A stretch of 24,615 nucleotides of DNA from a virus. Both the position numbers and the translations under genes were made by a program. Below, piece by piece: positions 16,977-23,250 of this stretch. The DNA lies in the IMG/VR virus record IMGVR_UViG_3300017917_002849, positions 1 through 24,615 of that record; one strand, given 5' to 3'. The notes under the pieces were generated by a model. That model worked only from the letters and a program-made list of their open reading frames with translations. It had not been told where the DNA came from and did no database searches. The first letter of the stretch is position 1, and the number at the start of each line of letters is the position of its first letter.

Positions 16977-18221
16977 TTATCCTTGTAAATTTCGTTGGTC
17001 TATGACTAATTTTAATTGATCCACTAAATCATTAGGATCTAAAGTAAATGAAAATTCACTTTTTAATACTTCTACATTATCACGATTAATAGCAACAGCA
17101 TACCGACGCTTATTACCTTTAACAACAAATGCAGAATTTTGTTCTTCTTTGATTTGAAATTTAAATCCTTTATATATTCCAAATTCACCTCCTGTTGGTA
17201 AGAAGAAATTTGATAAAGCAGATAATTGCTGTTGATTTAAAGAATCAATATTAATATCTTTTAATTTTTTAATTAACTCATTTAATTCATTAATTTCATT
17301 TTCTAAAGCTATTAAAGCTATAGATAGTATCACATTTAAAGCAGAAACTAATCTTTGGGCTCTTTCTAAAGTTCTTGTTAATCTTATAATTAAATTAACA
17401 GGGATTCCTATACCTGGAGGAACTGCTGTTGGGATTGGTATTGCAGATATAACTGTAATAATTGCATTAAATACAGTAATATATGTATTTACTTGGTTAA
17501 TTGTTTTTTGTAGATTTGTTAGTTTATTTATACTATTATTAATTAAAGTAATTGTATTATTTCTCAAATTAGTAGCAATAGTAACTTGATCCGGAGTTTG
17601 GGTGGTATCTATATAAGCATTTACTTGATCTACTAATATTTCTAATTTTTGTCTTTGAGAAATAACTGAAGTAAATTTATTTGATATCTGTAGTGCAAGA
17701 ATAGGGGCTAAAGTTTTAGCAGCATTTTGGGCTACTTTTTTAGCTTTATTTCTTCTAGCTTTTGTTTTTTCAGCTTTAGTTCTGGCTTTTCGTTTTGCTC
17801 TTCTAAGTTTTCTTTCGTTTGATTTTTGTTTTATTTTATTATAAGGATCAGCAAGTATATTTTTTAAATCAGTTTGAAGTTTTAATTTTAGTTGTTCTAA
17901 ATCTTTTAATTTTTCTCCAAATGATATATTTTCTTTTAAAACAGCTTCATCATATTGTTCTTGAGTTATTTGATTTTCTTTAAGTAAAATTTCTAATCTT
18001 TTTAATTCAGTATTATGGTCAGATCTAGTTTTTATTTCTAGTATAACAATTTCTTCAATCTGATCTTGGATTTGTTGTGTTTTACCTAAAGCTACAGATA
18101 TTATTTTTTCTTTAGTTTGATCTTTAATTTGATCTCCAAAAGTTTTAATGGCCGTAGATTGAGAGATATTTTTTAAAATATCCGGAGATATAATAGATGA
18201 TATGTTTACATTATTAGCCAT
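16977..18221 (-). CDS. Coiled-coil, lysine/arginine-rich baseplate-region protein
   Basis: The 414-residue product has three visible parts. Residues 1-135 are helical with heptad spacing. Residues 136-175 are very basic (RKLRRAKRKARTKAEKTKAR). The middle (about 235-300) holds a hydrophobic stretch with IPIPTAVPPGIGIPVNLI, perhaps membrane-active or buried. The C-terminal ~70 residues form a small beta domain (YKGFKFQIK...RYAVAINRDNVEVL) then DPNDLVDQLKLVI. I do not recognise a named family. Its position between the gp5-like spike and the gp25-like protein suggests a hub or tube-end baseplate protein, the slot of T4 gp48/gp54. The basic region could bind nucleic acid or another structural protein. 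It overlaps the spike gene stop as TAATG. Confidence 0.65.
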   Translation of the reverse strand: MANNVNISSIISPDILKNISQSTAIKTFGDQIKDQTKEKIISVALGKTQQIQDQIEEIVILEIKTRSDHNTELKRLEILLKENQITQEQYDEAVLKENISFGEKLKDLEQLKLKLQTDLKNILADPYNKIKQKSNERKLRRAKRKARTKAEKTKARRNKAKKVAQNAAKTLAPILALQISNKFTSVISQRQKLEILVDQVNAYIDTTQTPDQVTIATNLRNNTITLINNSINKLTNLQKTINQVNTYITVFNAIITVISAIPIPTAVPPGIGIPVNLIIRLTRTLERAQRLVSALNVILSIALIALENEINELNELIKKLKDINIDSLNQQQLSALSNFFLPTGGEFGIYKGFKFQIKEEQNSAFVVKGNKRRYAVAINRDNVEVLKSEFSFTLDPNDLVDQLKLVIDQRNLQG

Positions 18222-19393
18222 TATGCTGTAAAGTTTCTATTTGATAAAATACTTTCAATTTTATTTTCTATAGTTTCTAATTTATTAGATAAAGACTCAG
18301 CAGCATTGTTCAAATCAATCATAGGACTACCTTCAGGTGATGCTACTATTGTTGTTAAAGCAATACTAAATGTTTGTAATCCTTCTAATAATCCTTCTAA
18401 TAAATCATATAGTTTATTTCCTAAAACAATAGGTTCAGTTGGTAATTCATTATTTATAGTACCTAAAAAAACAGCGTTTGTGTTTAAATGAACTCTTTCA
18501 TCAGCATTTAAATTAATAATGTTTTTAGTATTTATTTCAACATTTGTATTAGCAAATATCATTACTTCATCTTTTTTAGAATTTAAAGTAACTCTATCTG
18601 CGTTTATAATAACTTGAGAATTAAAATAATCAGAGGCATTTAAAGGATTAGTTAAAGGATTTAAAGAACCTTTTTTATCTGTTTGTAAAGGAAGTTTTTG
18701 AGTTGATGTTAAATAAATTGAAGAAGAATCTTTATTTATTTTTTCAACATATATTTTATCTTCATTTATATAATTGAAACCGTTTGTTATTATAGTAATA
18801 GGACTATCCTCATTTCCAATAGAGCTCCATTCATTTAAATCATTAAATAATTTAGTAGTTGAACTAAATCTTAAAGCAGATCCTTGTCTACCTTGAATAA
18901 TATGATCTCCTTCAAACGATAATAAAGATCTAATAGATGGGTTTTCAACAAAAGTAATCCCCAAAGCCGCATTATCATTAGCTGGTTGGGAGTTTTGTTG
19001 ATTATTGTTCCATAGATTTAAAATAAGATAATATGTTTCTGTAGAGGAGGGTGAGATTTGAGTTGCTGGGGAGGGAAGATTATACAGAACAACTAACTCT
19101 CCTAAAACGGGATAATATTGAAACTGAGGGAAGAGTGGTTTTGCTGTTTTACATTCATCAAAAAAAGGTTCATCTAACCTTCCAATTACATTTTGAGCTT
19201 GATTATAGTCTTTGTAAAAAATAGTACCTATAGCATCAAATCCACCAACTCTTTCAAATTGTTTTTTAGTAGGAGTATCTTCAGTAGTAATAACACCATA
19301 TACTCTTCCTACTTGAGTTGGAGTAATAGGAGAAAAATTATTTTTCCCTATAGAAGATAAAACGTTAGAAAAACCACCTATTTGGTATCTCAT
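18221..19393 (-). CDS. Central spike protein, gp5/VgrG-like, without lysozyme domain
   Basis: The 390-residue product has an N-terminal OB-fold-like region (TQVGRVYGVITTEDTPTK... FDAIGTIFYKDY, residues ~26-62) and a further beta segment (YPVLGELVVLYNLP) near 95-105. The C-terminal part has repeated short strands (VIINADRVTLNSKKDEVMIF, then NVEINTKNIINLNADERVHL), the beta-prism repeat seen in gp5 and VgrG spikes. T4 gp5 is about 575 residues because a lysozyme domain lies between these parts. Here no lysozyme motif is visible and the length is shorter. The last ~70 residues are helical and could bind a tip or tube protein. It is upstream of the other baseplate genes in the transcript. Confidence 0.75.
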   Translation of the reverse strand: MRYQIGGFSNVLSSIGKNNFSPITPTQVGRVYGVITTEDTPTKKQFERVGGFDAIGTIFYKDYNQAQNVIGRLDEPFFDECKTAKPLFPQFQYYPVLGELVVLYNLPSPATQISPSSTETYYLILNLWNNNQQNSQPANDNAALGITFVENPSIRSLLSFEGDHIIQGRQGSALRFSSTTKLFNDLNEWSSIGNEDSPITIITNGFNYINEDKIYVEKINKDSSSIYLTSTQKLPLQTDKKGSLNPLTNPLNASDYFNSQVIINADRVTLNSKKDEVMIFANTNVEINTKNIINLNADERVHLNTNAVFLGTINNELPTEPIVLGNKLYDLLEGLLEGLQTFSIALTTIVASPEGSPMIDLNNAAESLSNKLETIENKIESILSNRNFTA

Positions 19394-19397
19394 TTCA

Positions 19398-19778
19398 TTA
19401 ATTTGATTTTACAATTGGTGCTTGTTCGAGTAATTTTTGACCTTGTTCTTGTACTGCTTTTTGTTCTTCTAACAAAGCATTGATTTCATCCATATTGATT
19501 AAGTCAGTACCACTATTTGCATTAACAGTTGCCGCACGTTGCGCTATAGCTGCCATTTTAATTAATTGTTCGTTATTTTTTACGTTAACATCAATTAAAT
19601 CTTTAACAGTAGGCATTAACATTACAGCGGAACCTGCATTAGATGTTGCCATTGGTTTCATTGTTTCAATGAATTCACCAATTTGTTTATCAATATCTTT
19701 GTTATTTTTGTGTATTTTTTTAAACAAGTCCGATAAAGACATACCATCGAATACTTGTACATCATCAAAATTAGCCAT
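19398..19778 (-). CDS. Small helical protein between sigma factor and spike genes
   Basis: I chose the ATG at 19778 (126 residues, beginning MANFDDVQVFDGMSLSDLFK) over an in-frame TTG at 19793, because the ATG has the AATAAATAT box upstream at a typical distance. The product is mostly helical with no membrane segment. No family is recognised. The C-terminus is Gln/Glu-rich. It directly precedes the spike gene with a four-base gap and may be a chaperone, scaffold or minor baseplate protein. Confidence 0.6.
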   Translation of the reverse strand: MANFDDVQVFDGMSLSDLFKKIHKNNKDIDKQIGEFIETMKPMATSNAGSAVMLMPTVKDLIDVNVKNNEQLIKMAAIAQRAATVNANSGTDLINMDEINALLEEQKAVQEQGQKLLEQAPIVKSN

Positions 19779-19791
19779 AAATGCGTTTACC

Positions 19792-19800
19792 AATAAATAT
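19792..19800 (-). promoter_or_regulatory. AATAAATAT box before the 19398-19778 gene
   Basis: A one-base variant of the box, 13 bases upstream of the chosen ATG, just after the end of the gp55-like gene. It supports the start at 19778. Confidence 0.4.
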
Positions 19801-19806
19801 GAATAA

Positions 19807-20580
19807 TTAAATCTTTATATATCCGTGGTTGTAGTATTCATTATATAATTGAATATATACTATTTTTAATTTTTTAATTATTTTAGTAATCTGAGGGGTA
19901 GATACGTCTGTTATTTCACGAATATAGATGTATAATGCTTTTTTGTTAAATATTTCTAGAGACTCGCGTTTGCGAAATAATTCAACTATAGCATCTGCTG
20001 TTTGAGCATCCTGCTTTTTAGGAAACAACTTAAATATATGGGTATCAATGTATTTAATGTATTGATCAATAAAGCTTACTTCATCAAATGCTTGCTCTAT
20101 ATTTTTATCATTTTCATAAAGCATCATTTGCTCATCATCTGATTCATCCACGTCAGCTTTTTCCTGGAGTTTCTTGTAGTTATTTTCGTTGTAGACGATT
20201 AAGTAACGTTTAGCAATAGTGCCAAAGTAAGAAAATGCTTTACCCTTAGTTGGGTTATATAAATGAAGTTTCTCAAGTAAAAACGTAATTACTTCATGTT
20301 TTAGTTCTTCAATTGTATCTGTATCAGTGTAATAGAATTTAAACGTATGAATAATATTTTCAGCTAATTTATAAAAGCCATATTCAATACGATCATTGTA
20401 AATACGATTACGTTCAGCCATGTCTTCACAAGCCAAATATTCTACAATTGCGTCTTCAGTATCTTGAGTAAAGTAAATACGAGGTTCTTTTGGTTTACGC
20501 TTACGCGGTTTACCTCGTTTAGTTAGTGCTAGCGTGTCATCAGCAAATATATCAGCACCATAATTATCATAATAGGACAT
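19807..20580 (-). CDS. Late-transcription sigma factor, T4 gp55-like
   Basis: From the ATG at 20580 the product is 257 residues. An in-frame TTG at 20604 would add eight. It has a basic leader (KRGKPRKRKPKEPR), then RIYFTQDTEDAIVEYLACED and ENIIHTFKFYYTDTDTIEEL, and the block LYNPTKGKAFSYFGTIAKRY at about 108-126. That last block closely follows the FDP.KT.NPFAYFTQI element of T4 gp55, the region-2-like part that contacts host core RNA polymerase. T4 gp55 has 185 residues, so this one has a longer C-terminus with a helical segment (PQITKIIKKLKIVYIQLYNE) that may recognise DNA. It would redirect host polymerase to the late promoters of the baseplate and tail genes that follow it. The upstream leader is A-rich, without Shine-Dalgarno. 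Confidence 0.82.
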   Translation of the reverse strand: MSYYDNYGADIFADDTLALTKRGKPRKRKPKEPRIYFTQDTEDAIVEYLACEDMAERNRIYNDRIEYGFYKLAENIIHTFKFYYTDTDTIEELKHEVITFLLEKLHLYNPTKGKAFSYFGTIAKRYLIVYNENNYKKLQEKADVDESDDEQMMLYENDKNIEQAFDEVSFIDQYIKYIDTHIFKLFPKKQDAQTADAIVELFRKRESLEIFNKKALYIYIREITDVSTPQITKIIKKLKIVYIQLYNEYYNHGYIKI

Positions 20581-20632
20581 AGTTATTTTAGATTTTAATT
20601 TCAATATAAGAAATAAAAATCACATAACCAAA

Positions 20633-20908
20633 CTAGCCTTTAAAATTATTAAAGTCATTGATGATAGTTTGAATTTCTCTTAAATTTCTAAAGAAAGTAC
20701 CTACTTCATCATCAGCTTCAAATGCACCTAATGTATCTAATTCTTTTAATTTCTCATTAGAATTATTAATTACAATACTAATAGCATCTATATACTCACG
20801 TTGTTGAGTAACTGCTTTTTCAAGTGCATTATTACGTCTAATTAGTAATACAACACCAATAACAGCTATTTCAATTACATGAATTAATATTAACCAAAAC
20901 CACATCAT
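20633..20908 (-). CDS. Small membrane protein, single N-terminal helix
   Basis: The 91-residue product has one hydrophobic segment at 2-23 (MWFWLILIHVIEIAVIGVVL) followed by basic residues (RRNN) and a long charged helix, so it is anchored with the C-terminus in the cytoplasm. Similar short proteins with FFRNLREIQ-type C-termini occur in T4-like phages, but their role is not known. A lysis accessory or membrane-anchored regulator is possible. It has a tandem ATG-ATG start two bases after the preceding stop. Confidence 0.65.
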   Translation of the reverse strand: MMWFWLILIHVIEIAVIGVVLLIRRNNALEKAVTQQREYIDAISIVINNSNEKLKELDTLGAFEADDEVGTFFRNLREIQTIINDFNNFKG

Positions 20909-20910
20909 AA

Positions 20911-21108
20911 TTATAAAGAGAATTGTTGTGCAAAATCGTCTTGTTCTAAAGAAACAATTTCGTTAAGTTTTTCAATTTGATGTTTTAGTGACTCTAAAGA
21001 CTCTAAAATCTGATCTTGAGTCATTCCTCTATTTACTTGAAATGCAACCTTATTAACAGTAGCGTCTAATTGATTTAACTTTTCAAGAACATTTGTTTTA
21101 AATTTCAT
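20911..21108 (-). CDS. Short coiled-coil protein
   Basis: The 65-residue product is almost entirely helical with heptad spacing of Leu/Ile/Val (LEKLNQLDATVNKVAFQV; ILESLESLKHQIEKLNEIVS). No known family. It is the first gene of the transcript that continues into the small membrane protein and the gp55-like factor, with a TATATTTAT box upstream. The short coiled coil suggests a partner-binding or oligomerisation role. Confidence 0.6.
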   Translation of the reverse strand: MKFKTNVLEKLNQLDATVNKVAFQVNRGMTQDQILESLESLKHQIEKLNEIVSLEQDDFAQQFSL

Positions 21109-21122
21109 AATATATGTTTATA

Positions 21123-21131
21123 TATAAATAT
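21123..21131 (-). promoter_or_regulatory. TATAAATAT box before the 20911-21108 gene
   Basis: Coding strand reads GTATATTTATATA, 14 bases upstream of the ATG. It lies downstream of the G-rich leader and probably starts the transcript that includes the gp55-like gene. Confidence 0.45.
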
Positions 21132-21152
21132 ACGATAACTTATGTTTTCACA

Positions 21153-21197
21153 CCCCCACGGTTTCTCCCTCTTAACCCTCATTCCCTAACCAACCGT
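21153..21197 (-). promoter_or_regulatory. G-rich leader upstream of the 20911-21108 gene
   Basis: The minus strand carries four G-runs (three GGG and one GGGGG) between 21186 and 21153 with 5-, 6- and 9-base loops, a possible but not ideal quadruplex. An ACGGTT/AACCGT inverted repeat (21158-21163 with 21192-21197) surrounds three of the runs. It is GC-rich compared with the rest of the region and lies just before the TATATTTAT box. Confidence 0.3.
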
Positions 21198-21237
21198 AGG
21201 ATGAATATACCAAAGAATTTTTATACTTCCAAAGAAG

Positions 21238-21263
21238 AAGGGCATCTTTTTCAAGACGCCCTT
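21238..21263 (-). terminator. Terminator hairpin after the 21287-21799 gene
   Basis: On the minus strand, a 9-bp stem forms between AAGGGCGTC and GATGCCCTT around an eight-base A-rich loop. It is fully paired only in minus-strand RNA, where one pair is G-U; on the plus strand it is an A-C mismatch. This supports a role for minus-strand transcripts. A moderately U-rich tail (CUUCUUU) follows. It lies 23 bases after the gene stop. Confidence 0.7.
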
Positions 21264-21286
21264 TTATTTAAAATAATTGTAATAAA

Positions 21287-21799
21287 TTACATACCACCAG
21301 CCATTCTTTGATTAATATTGTCGGCTGCTCTTCTAAGTATATTAGCTTTTTCTTCTTTAGTTTTAGCTTTTCTTAAATCGCTAATTAAAGCTGCAACTAA
21401 AGTACCACCTACACCTAATAATGTAGCTAAACCAGCAATAAGAACATCTGCAACTTCATCAATTTGTTCAACTTCGTCTAATTTTTCTTTCTTATCTTCG
21501 CCTTTTACTTTTTTCTTTTCAGCTAATACAGCTTGTAATTCTTGACGAACCATTTCTTTTAATTCGTCTTTAGTCATTTTTTTCTTTTTAGTTTCCATTT
21601 CGTTTATGGTATTAATTTTTGGAGATTGTTTTAAAATCATTTTTATTATGTCAACTTGTTTAGGATCCTCAGATGTTACTTCAAAATATCCTTCTATTTT
21701 GTTATCAACAATTTGGTCAGTATCTAAAGCAACTTCTGCTTTTTCTAAACGATTTAAAAACGCAGCTTTATCTTCAAGCTTTATTTTGAATGTTGGCAT
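21287..21799 (-). CDS. Lysine-rich protein with C-terminal hydrophobic segment
   Basis: The 170-residue product has a small alpha/beta N-terminal domain (MPTFKIKLEDKAAFLNRLEK... to ~68), then a very charged stretch (METKKKKMTKDELKEMVRQE; EKKKVKGEDKKEKLDEVEQI), then a Gly/Ala/Leu-rich segment of about 25 residues (VLIAGLATLLGVGGTLVAAL) that could span or embed in a membrane. The MVRQELQAVLAEKKK pattern recalls small prohead-core or internal proteins of T4-like phages. I do not assign a function. A hairpin with a U-rich tail follows the stop, so the gene may be monocistronic. Confidence 0.62.
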   Translation of the reverse strand: MPTFKIKLEDKAAFLNRLEKAEVALDTDQIVDNKIEGYFEVTSEDPKQVDIIKMILKQSPKINTINEMETKKKKMTKDELKEMVRQELQAVLAEKKKVKGEDKKEKLDEVEQIDEVADVLIAGLATLLGVGGTLVAALISDLRKAKTKEEKANILRRAADNINQRMAGGM

Positions 21800-21809
21800 T
21801 TGTGTTTAC

Positions 21810-21818
21810 AATAAATAT
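21810..21818 (-). promoter_or_regulatory. AATAAATAT box before the 21287-21799 gene
   Basis: Coding strand reads GTATATTTATTG, 10 bases upstream of the ATG. A TTG lies 19 bases before TATATTT, the spacing expected for the -33/-7 pair of Bacteroidota promoters, so this is the best promoter candidate in the window. Confidence 0.5.
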
Positions 21819-21868
21819 ACATAGAAAATAACCCCCGCCAATGGCTTGTGGCTCCCTACCCTAATACT

Positions 21869-22051
21869 TCAATCCGTATATACGAGTTTATGTAAGAAAA
21901 ATCTAGCCGAAACAAAATGAGTAATAACACTAATTATAAAAGATATGAATATTAATGAAATTGGTGGGCAAATAAATAAAAAGTTTTTATGGATCATATA
22001 AATTAAAGCATGAGTAACCACCCAACTTATAAAAATAGGAATTTTATTCAT
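21869..22051 (-). CDS. Small two-helix membrane protein
   Basis: From the ATG at 22051 the product is 60 residues (MNKIPIFISWVVTHALIYMI...), overlapping the end of the GIY-YIG gene by eight bases. An in-frame TTG at 22060 is less likely. Two hydrophobic segments, about 6-24 and 30-50, are joined by a short loop containing HKNFLFICPP. Such small proteins can be holins, but no lysis gene is beside it, so this is only a possibility. Co-translation with the nuclease gene is likely. Confidence 0.5.
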   Translation of the reverse strand: MNKIPIFISWVVTHALIYMIHKNFLFICPPISLIFISFIISVITHFVSARFFLHKLVYTD

Positions 22052-22538
22052 TTTCTTCAATTGTTTTATATTTTTTACCTAATTCCTCGATTATAGCACG
22101 CGCACTATCAGTATCAATATTAAATCCCTCTCGTTTATCATTAATTCTCATACCGCGTAAAGCAAGATATTCGTGGATTTCCTGTTCAAGCATACGCCCA
22201 TTTGGACATTTATATGAGAATACTGGATACCATGGTGTAATAACACCCGTAGCTGAATTAATTTGCTTAACTCTATCATATACAGTAGTGGTAGTATAAC
22301 CAATTTTGCATATACCTGGAATAGATGGATTACATAAAATATAAACATAATGTGGGCGTTGAGGGATTGAGGTAGGATCCACCCAGCTAGCACCATAATA
22401 CGTTACTTTCTCCCAACCAATTTCATCGGGAATAGGAGTAATAGTAAAAGCAACAACATTTCTCATACCACGACGAGCAAGATGGTCGTTGTCAAGTAGA
22501 CGATATTGTTTAGCTTCCTCCTGTGTTATTAATTTCAT
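22044..22538 (-). CDS. GIY-YIG endonuclease, T5orf172/MUG113-like
   Basis: The 164-residue product has a GIY-YIG nuclease domain in its C-terminal two-thirds. HYVYILCNP at 63-71 and CKIGYTTTTVYDRVKQINSA at 77-96 give the paired Y..Y and K-I-G motifs and the conserved arginine (R89). LEQEIHEYLALRGMR at about 117-131 carries the metal-binding glutamate. This matches the T5orf172/MUG113 group, usual in phages and mobile elements. Residues 1-60 are a separate N-terminal segment, perhaps for DNA binding. The gene lies directly downstream of a GC-rich structured non-coding region, an unusual arrangement. It may be a free-standing homing-type nuclease or one used against competing DNA. Confidence 0.85.
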   Translation of the reverse strand: MKLITQEEAKQYRLLDNDHLARRGMRNVVAFTITPIPDEIGWEKVTYYGASWVDPTSIPQRPHYVYILCNPSIPGICKIGYTTTTVYDRVKQINSATGVITPWYPVFSYKCPNGRMLEQEIHEYLALRGMRINDKREGFNIDTDSARAIIEELGKKYKTIEENE

Positions 22539-22679
22539 AACCTACTTTGTTTGGTTAAACGTATATACTTTGTTTCGACCAAAAAAGTTGTTTAAAGGAG
22601 ATTTTGCAGTTTTGCAAAGGGGGTGCAAAAGGGGTTAAATGCAATCCTAAATTTATTTAGGGGTGAGTATATGAGTATA
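22539..22679. other. Non-coding stretch with hairpins upstream of the GIY-YIG gene
   Basis: No convincing gene is seen here. It holds a 16-base palindrome at 22646-22661 (CCTAAA stem, UAAA loop when read on the minus strand) and a cluster of TTTTGCA/TGCAAAA elements at 22602-22630 that can form competing hairpins. A GAGTATAT direct repeat lies near 22665-22680. Just before the gene is a TACGTTTA sequence that resembles the TAnnTTTG element of Bacteroidota promoters, though the spacing to an upstream TTG is short. The stretch may hold the promoter, operator or terminator separating the structured RNA from the nuclease gene. Confidence 0.5.
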
Positions 22680-22911
22680 TACGCTCGATGGGTAAAGATC
22701 GTATGTCTGTTGAAAATATATCTATCTTTTTTACATCGCCCACGCCCCATCGATGGACCGTAATTGGCATGGGAGCACTCCGCGATCAAACCGCTATCGG
22801 GGCGCTAACAACCGCTAGCGACCCGCGGTCGACGTAATCTTTACAATTCTATATTAGCCAGCCTAGAATGTATGTAGTTTAGATTTACGGCTGAAGGCCC
22901 ATGGTTTGATC
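22680..22911 (-). ncRNA. Candidate structured non-coding RNA, GC-rich island
   Basis: This stretch looks about 60% GC in its core, in a window near 30% GC. Read on the minus strand, it folds into several perfect or near-perfect stems. P1 pairs 22903-22911 with 22784-22792 (9 bp). Nested inside are P2 (22881-22889 with 22833-22840, one bulge) and P3 (22864-22872 with 22842-22851, one bulge). A 5-bp hairpin lies at 22819-22831. Downstream is P4 (22766-22773 with 22739-22746, 8 bp including a U-G wobble that is only a mismatch on the plus strand). Its loop can pair with 22685-22691 (P5), giving a pseudoknot that encloses P6 (22724-22729 with 22694-22699). I do not recognise a known RNA class. 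It overlaps the end of a weak 54-residue frame. Confidence 0.42.
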
Positions 22912-23027
22912 TCAAGTACCACACACCCGAGGAATAGAGCGTACGTGTCGTCTGTCTTACCTACACCCACTACTATAGCTTTAACTAATGATAATTCAAC
23001 GTAATTGTTTCTGAATAATGTCTTCAT
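22863..23027 (-). CDS. Possible 54-residue protein
   Basis: An ATG at 23027 opens a 54-codon frame (MKTLFRNNYVELSLVKAIVV at the N-terminus), preceded by the same TTAAAAATTAAAAC leader as neighbouring genes, which supports a real start. The 3' half runs into the GC-rich structured island, where codon choice and composition change, and its last 49 bases contain the 5' arms of stems P1-P3. It may be a real short gene overlapping the RNA, a leader peptide, or a gene whose end was altered by insertion of the island. Confidence 0.4.
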   Translation of the reverse strand: MKTLFRNNYVELSLVKAIVVGVGKTDDTYALFLGCVVLEIKPWAFSRKSKLHTF

Positions 23028-23049
23028 GTTTTAATTTTTAATTGTGATA

Positions 23050-23057
23050 TGAATATA
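23050..23057 (-). promoter_or_regulatory. TATATTCA box before the 54-residue frame
   Basis: Coding-strand TATATTCA lies 22 bases before the ATG at 23027, just upstream of the A-rich leader. Related to the TATATTTA boxes of the other genes. Confidence 0.35.
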
Positions 23058-23072
23058 CATGTTTTGTTTTGC

Positions 23073-23234
23073 CTATTCTAACTCCATTGTTTTAATATCA
23101 ATATAACCTATCAATGGTGTTTGCTCTAATTGTTCCTTATACTTAATAGCATCTGCTTCATTAGTGAATACTTTAGCATCCGTTAAGCTAATACCATCGT
23201 AACCCATATTTTCAAATACTAAATATACTGTCAT
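23073..23234 (-). CDS. Short protein of unknown function, 53 residues
   Basis: The product begins MTVYLVFENMGYDGISLTDA and continues with an EADAIKYKEQLEQ helix and a closing beta strand. No family is recognised, but the fold resembles small regulatory alpha/beta proteins encoded by phages. The start is supported by the ATTAAAAATTAAAACAT leader directly before the ATG, the same as in the neighbouring genes. Confidence 0.6.
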   Translation of the reverse strand: MTVYLVFENMGYDGISLTDAKVFTNEADAIKYKEQLEQTPLIGYIDIKTMELE

Positions 23235-23250
23235 ATGTTTTAATTTTTAA

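Noticed and set aside
21114-21311. 65-residue plus-strand frame over the G-rich leader and terminator
   Set aside because: It runs antisense through a terminator, a promoter box and the end of a real gene, and has no coding signature.
1788-21818. Classic T4 late promoters driving plus-strand genes
   Set aside because: The boxes read TATAAATAT on the plus strand, but no credible plus-strand gene follows any of them, so antisense promoters are less likely than minus-strand elements.
86-22538. Integrase, attachment site or insertion sequence
   Set aside because: No recombinase motif, no terminal inverted repeats with target duplications and no tRNA gene were seen; only the two GIY-YIG genes hint at mobile elements.
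22592-22789. 65-residue minus-strand frame in the GC-rich island
   Set aside because: It starts at TTG rather than ATG, has no A-rich leader, has no recognisable domain and overlaps the stems of the structured island.
22741-22860. Possible tRNA or tmRNA in the GC-rich island
   Set aside because: No TTCRA-type T-loop, no 7-bp acceptor stem and no CCA-like end in a cloverleaf arrangement on either strand; the stems seen do not match a tRNA.
22680-22911. Self-splicing intron or hammerhead ribozyme
   Set aside because: No hammerhead CUGAUGA/GAAA core and no group I or II catalytic core pattern, and no interrupted gene around it.
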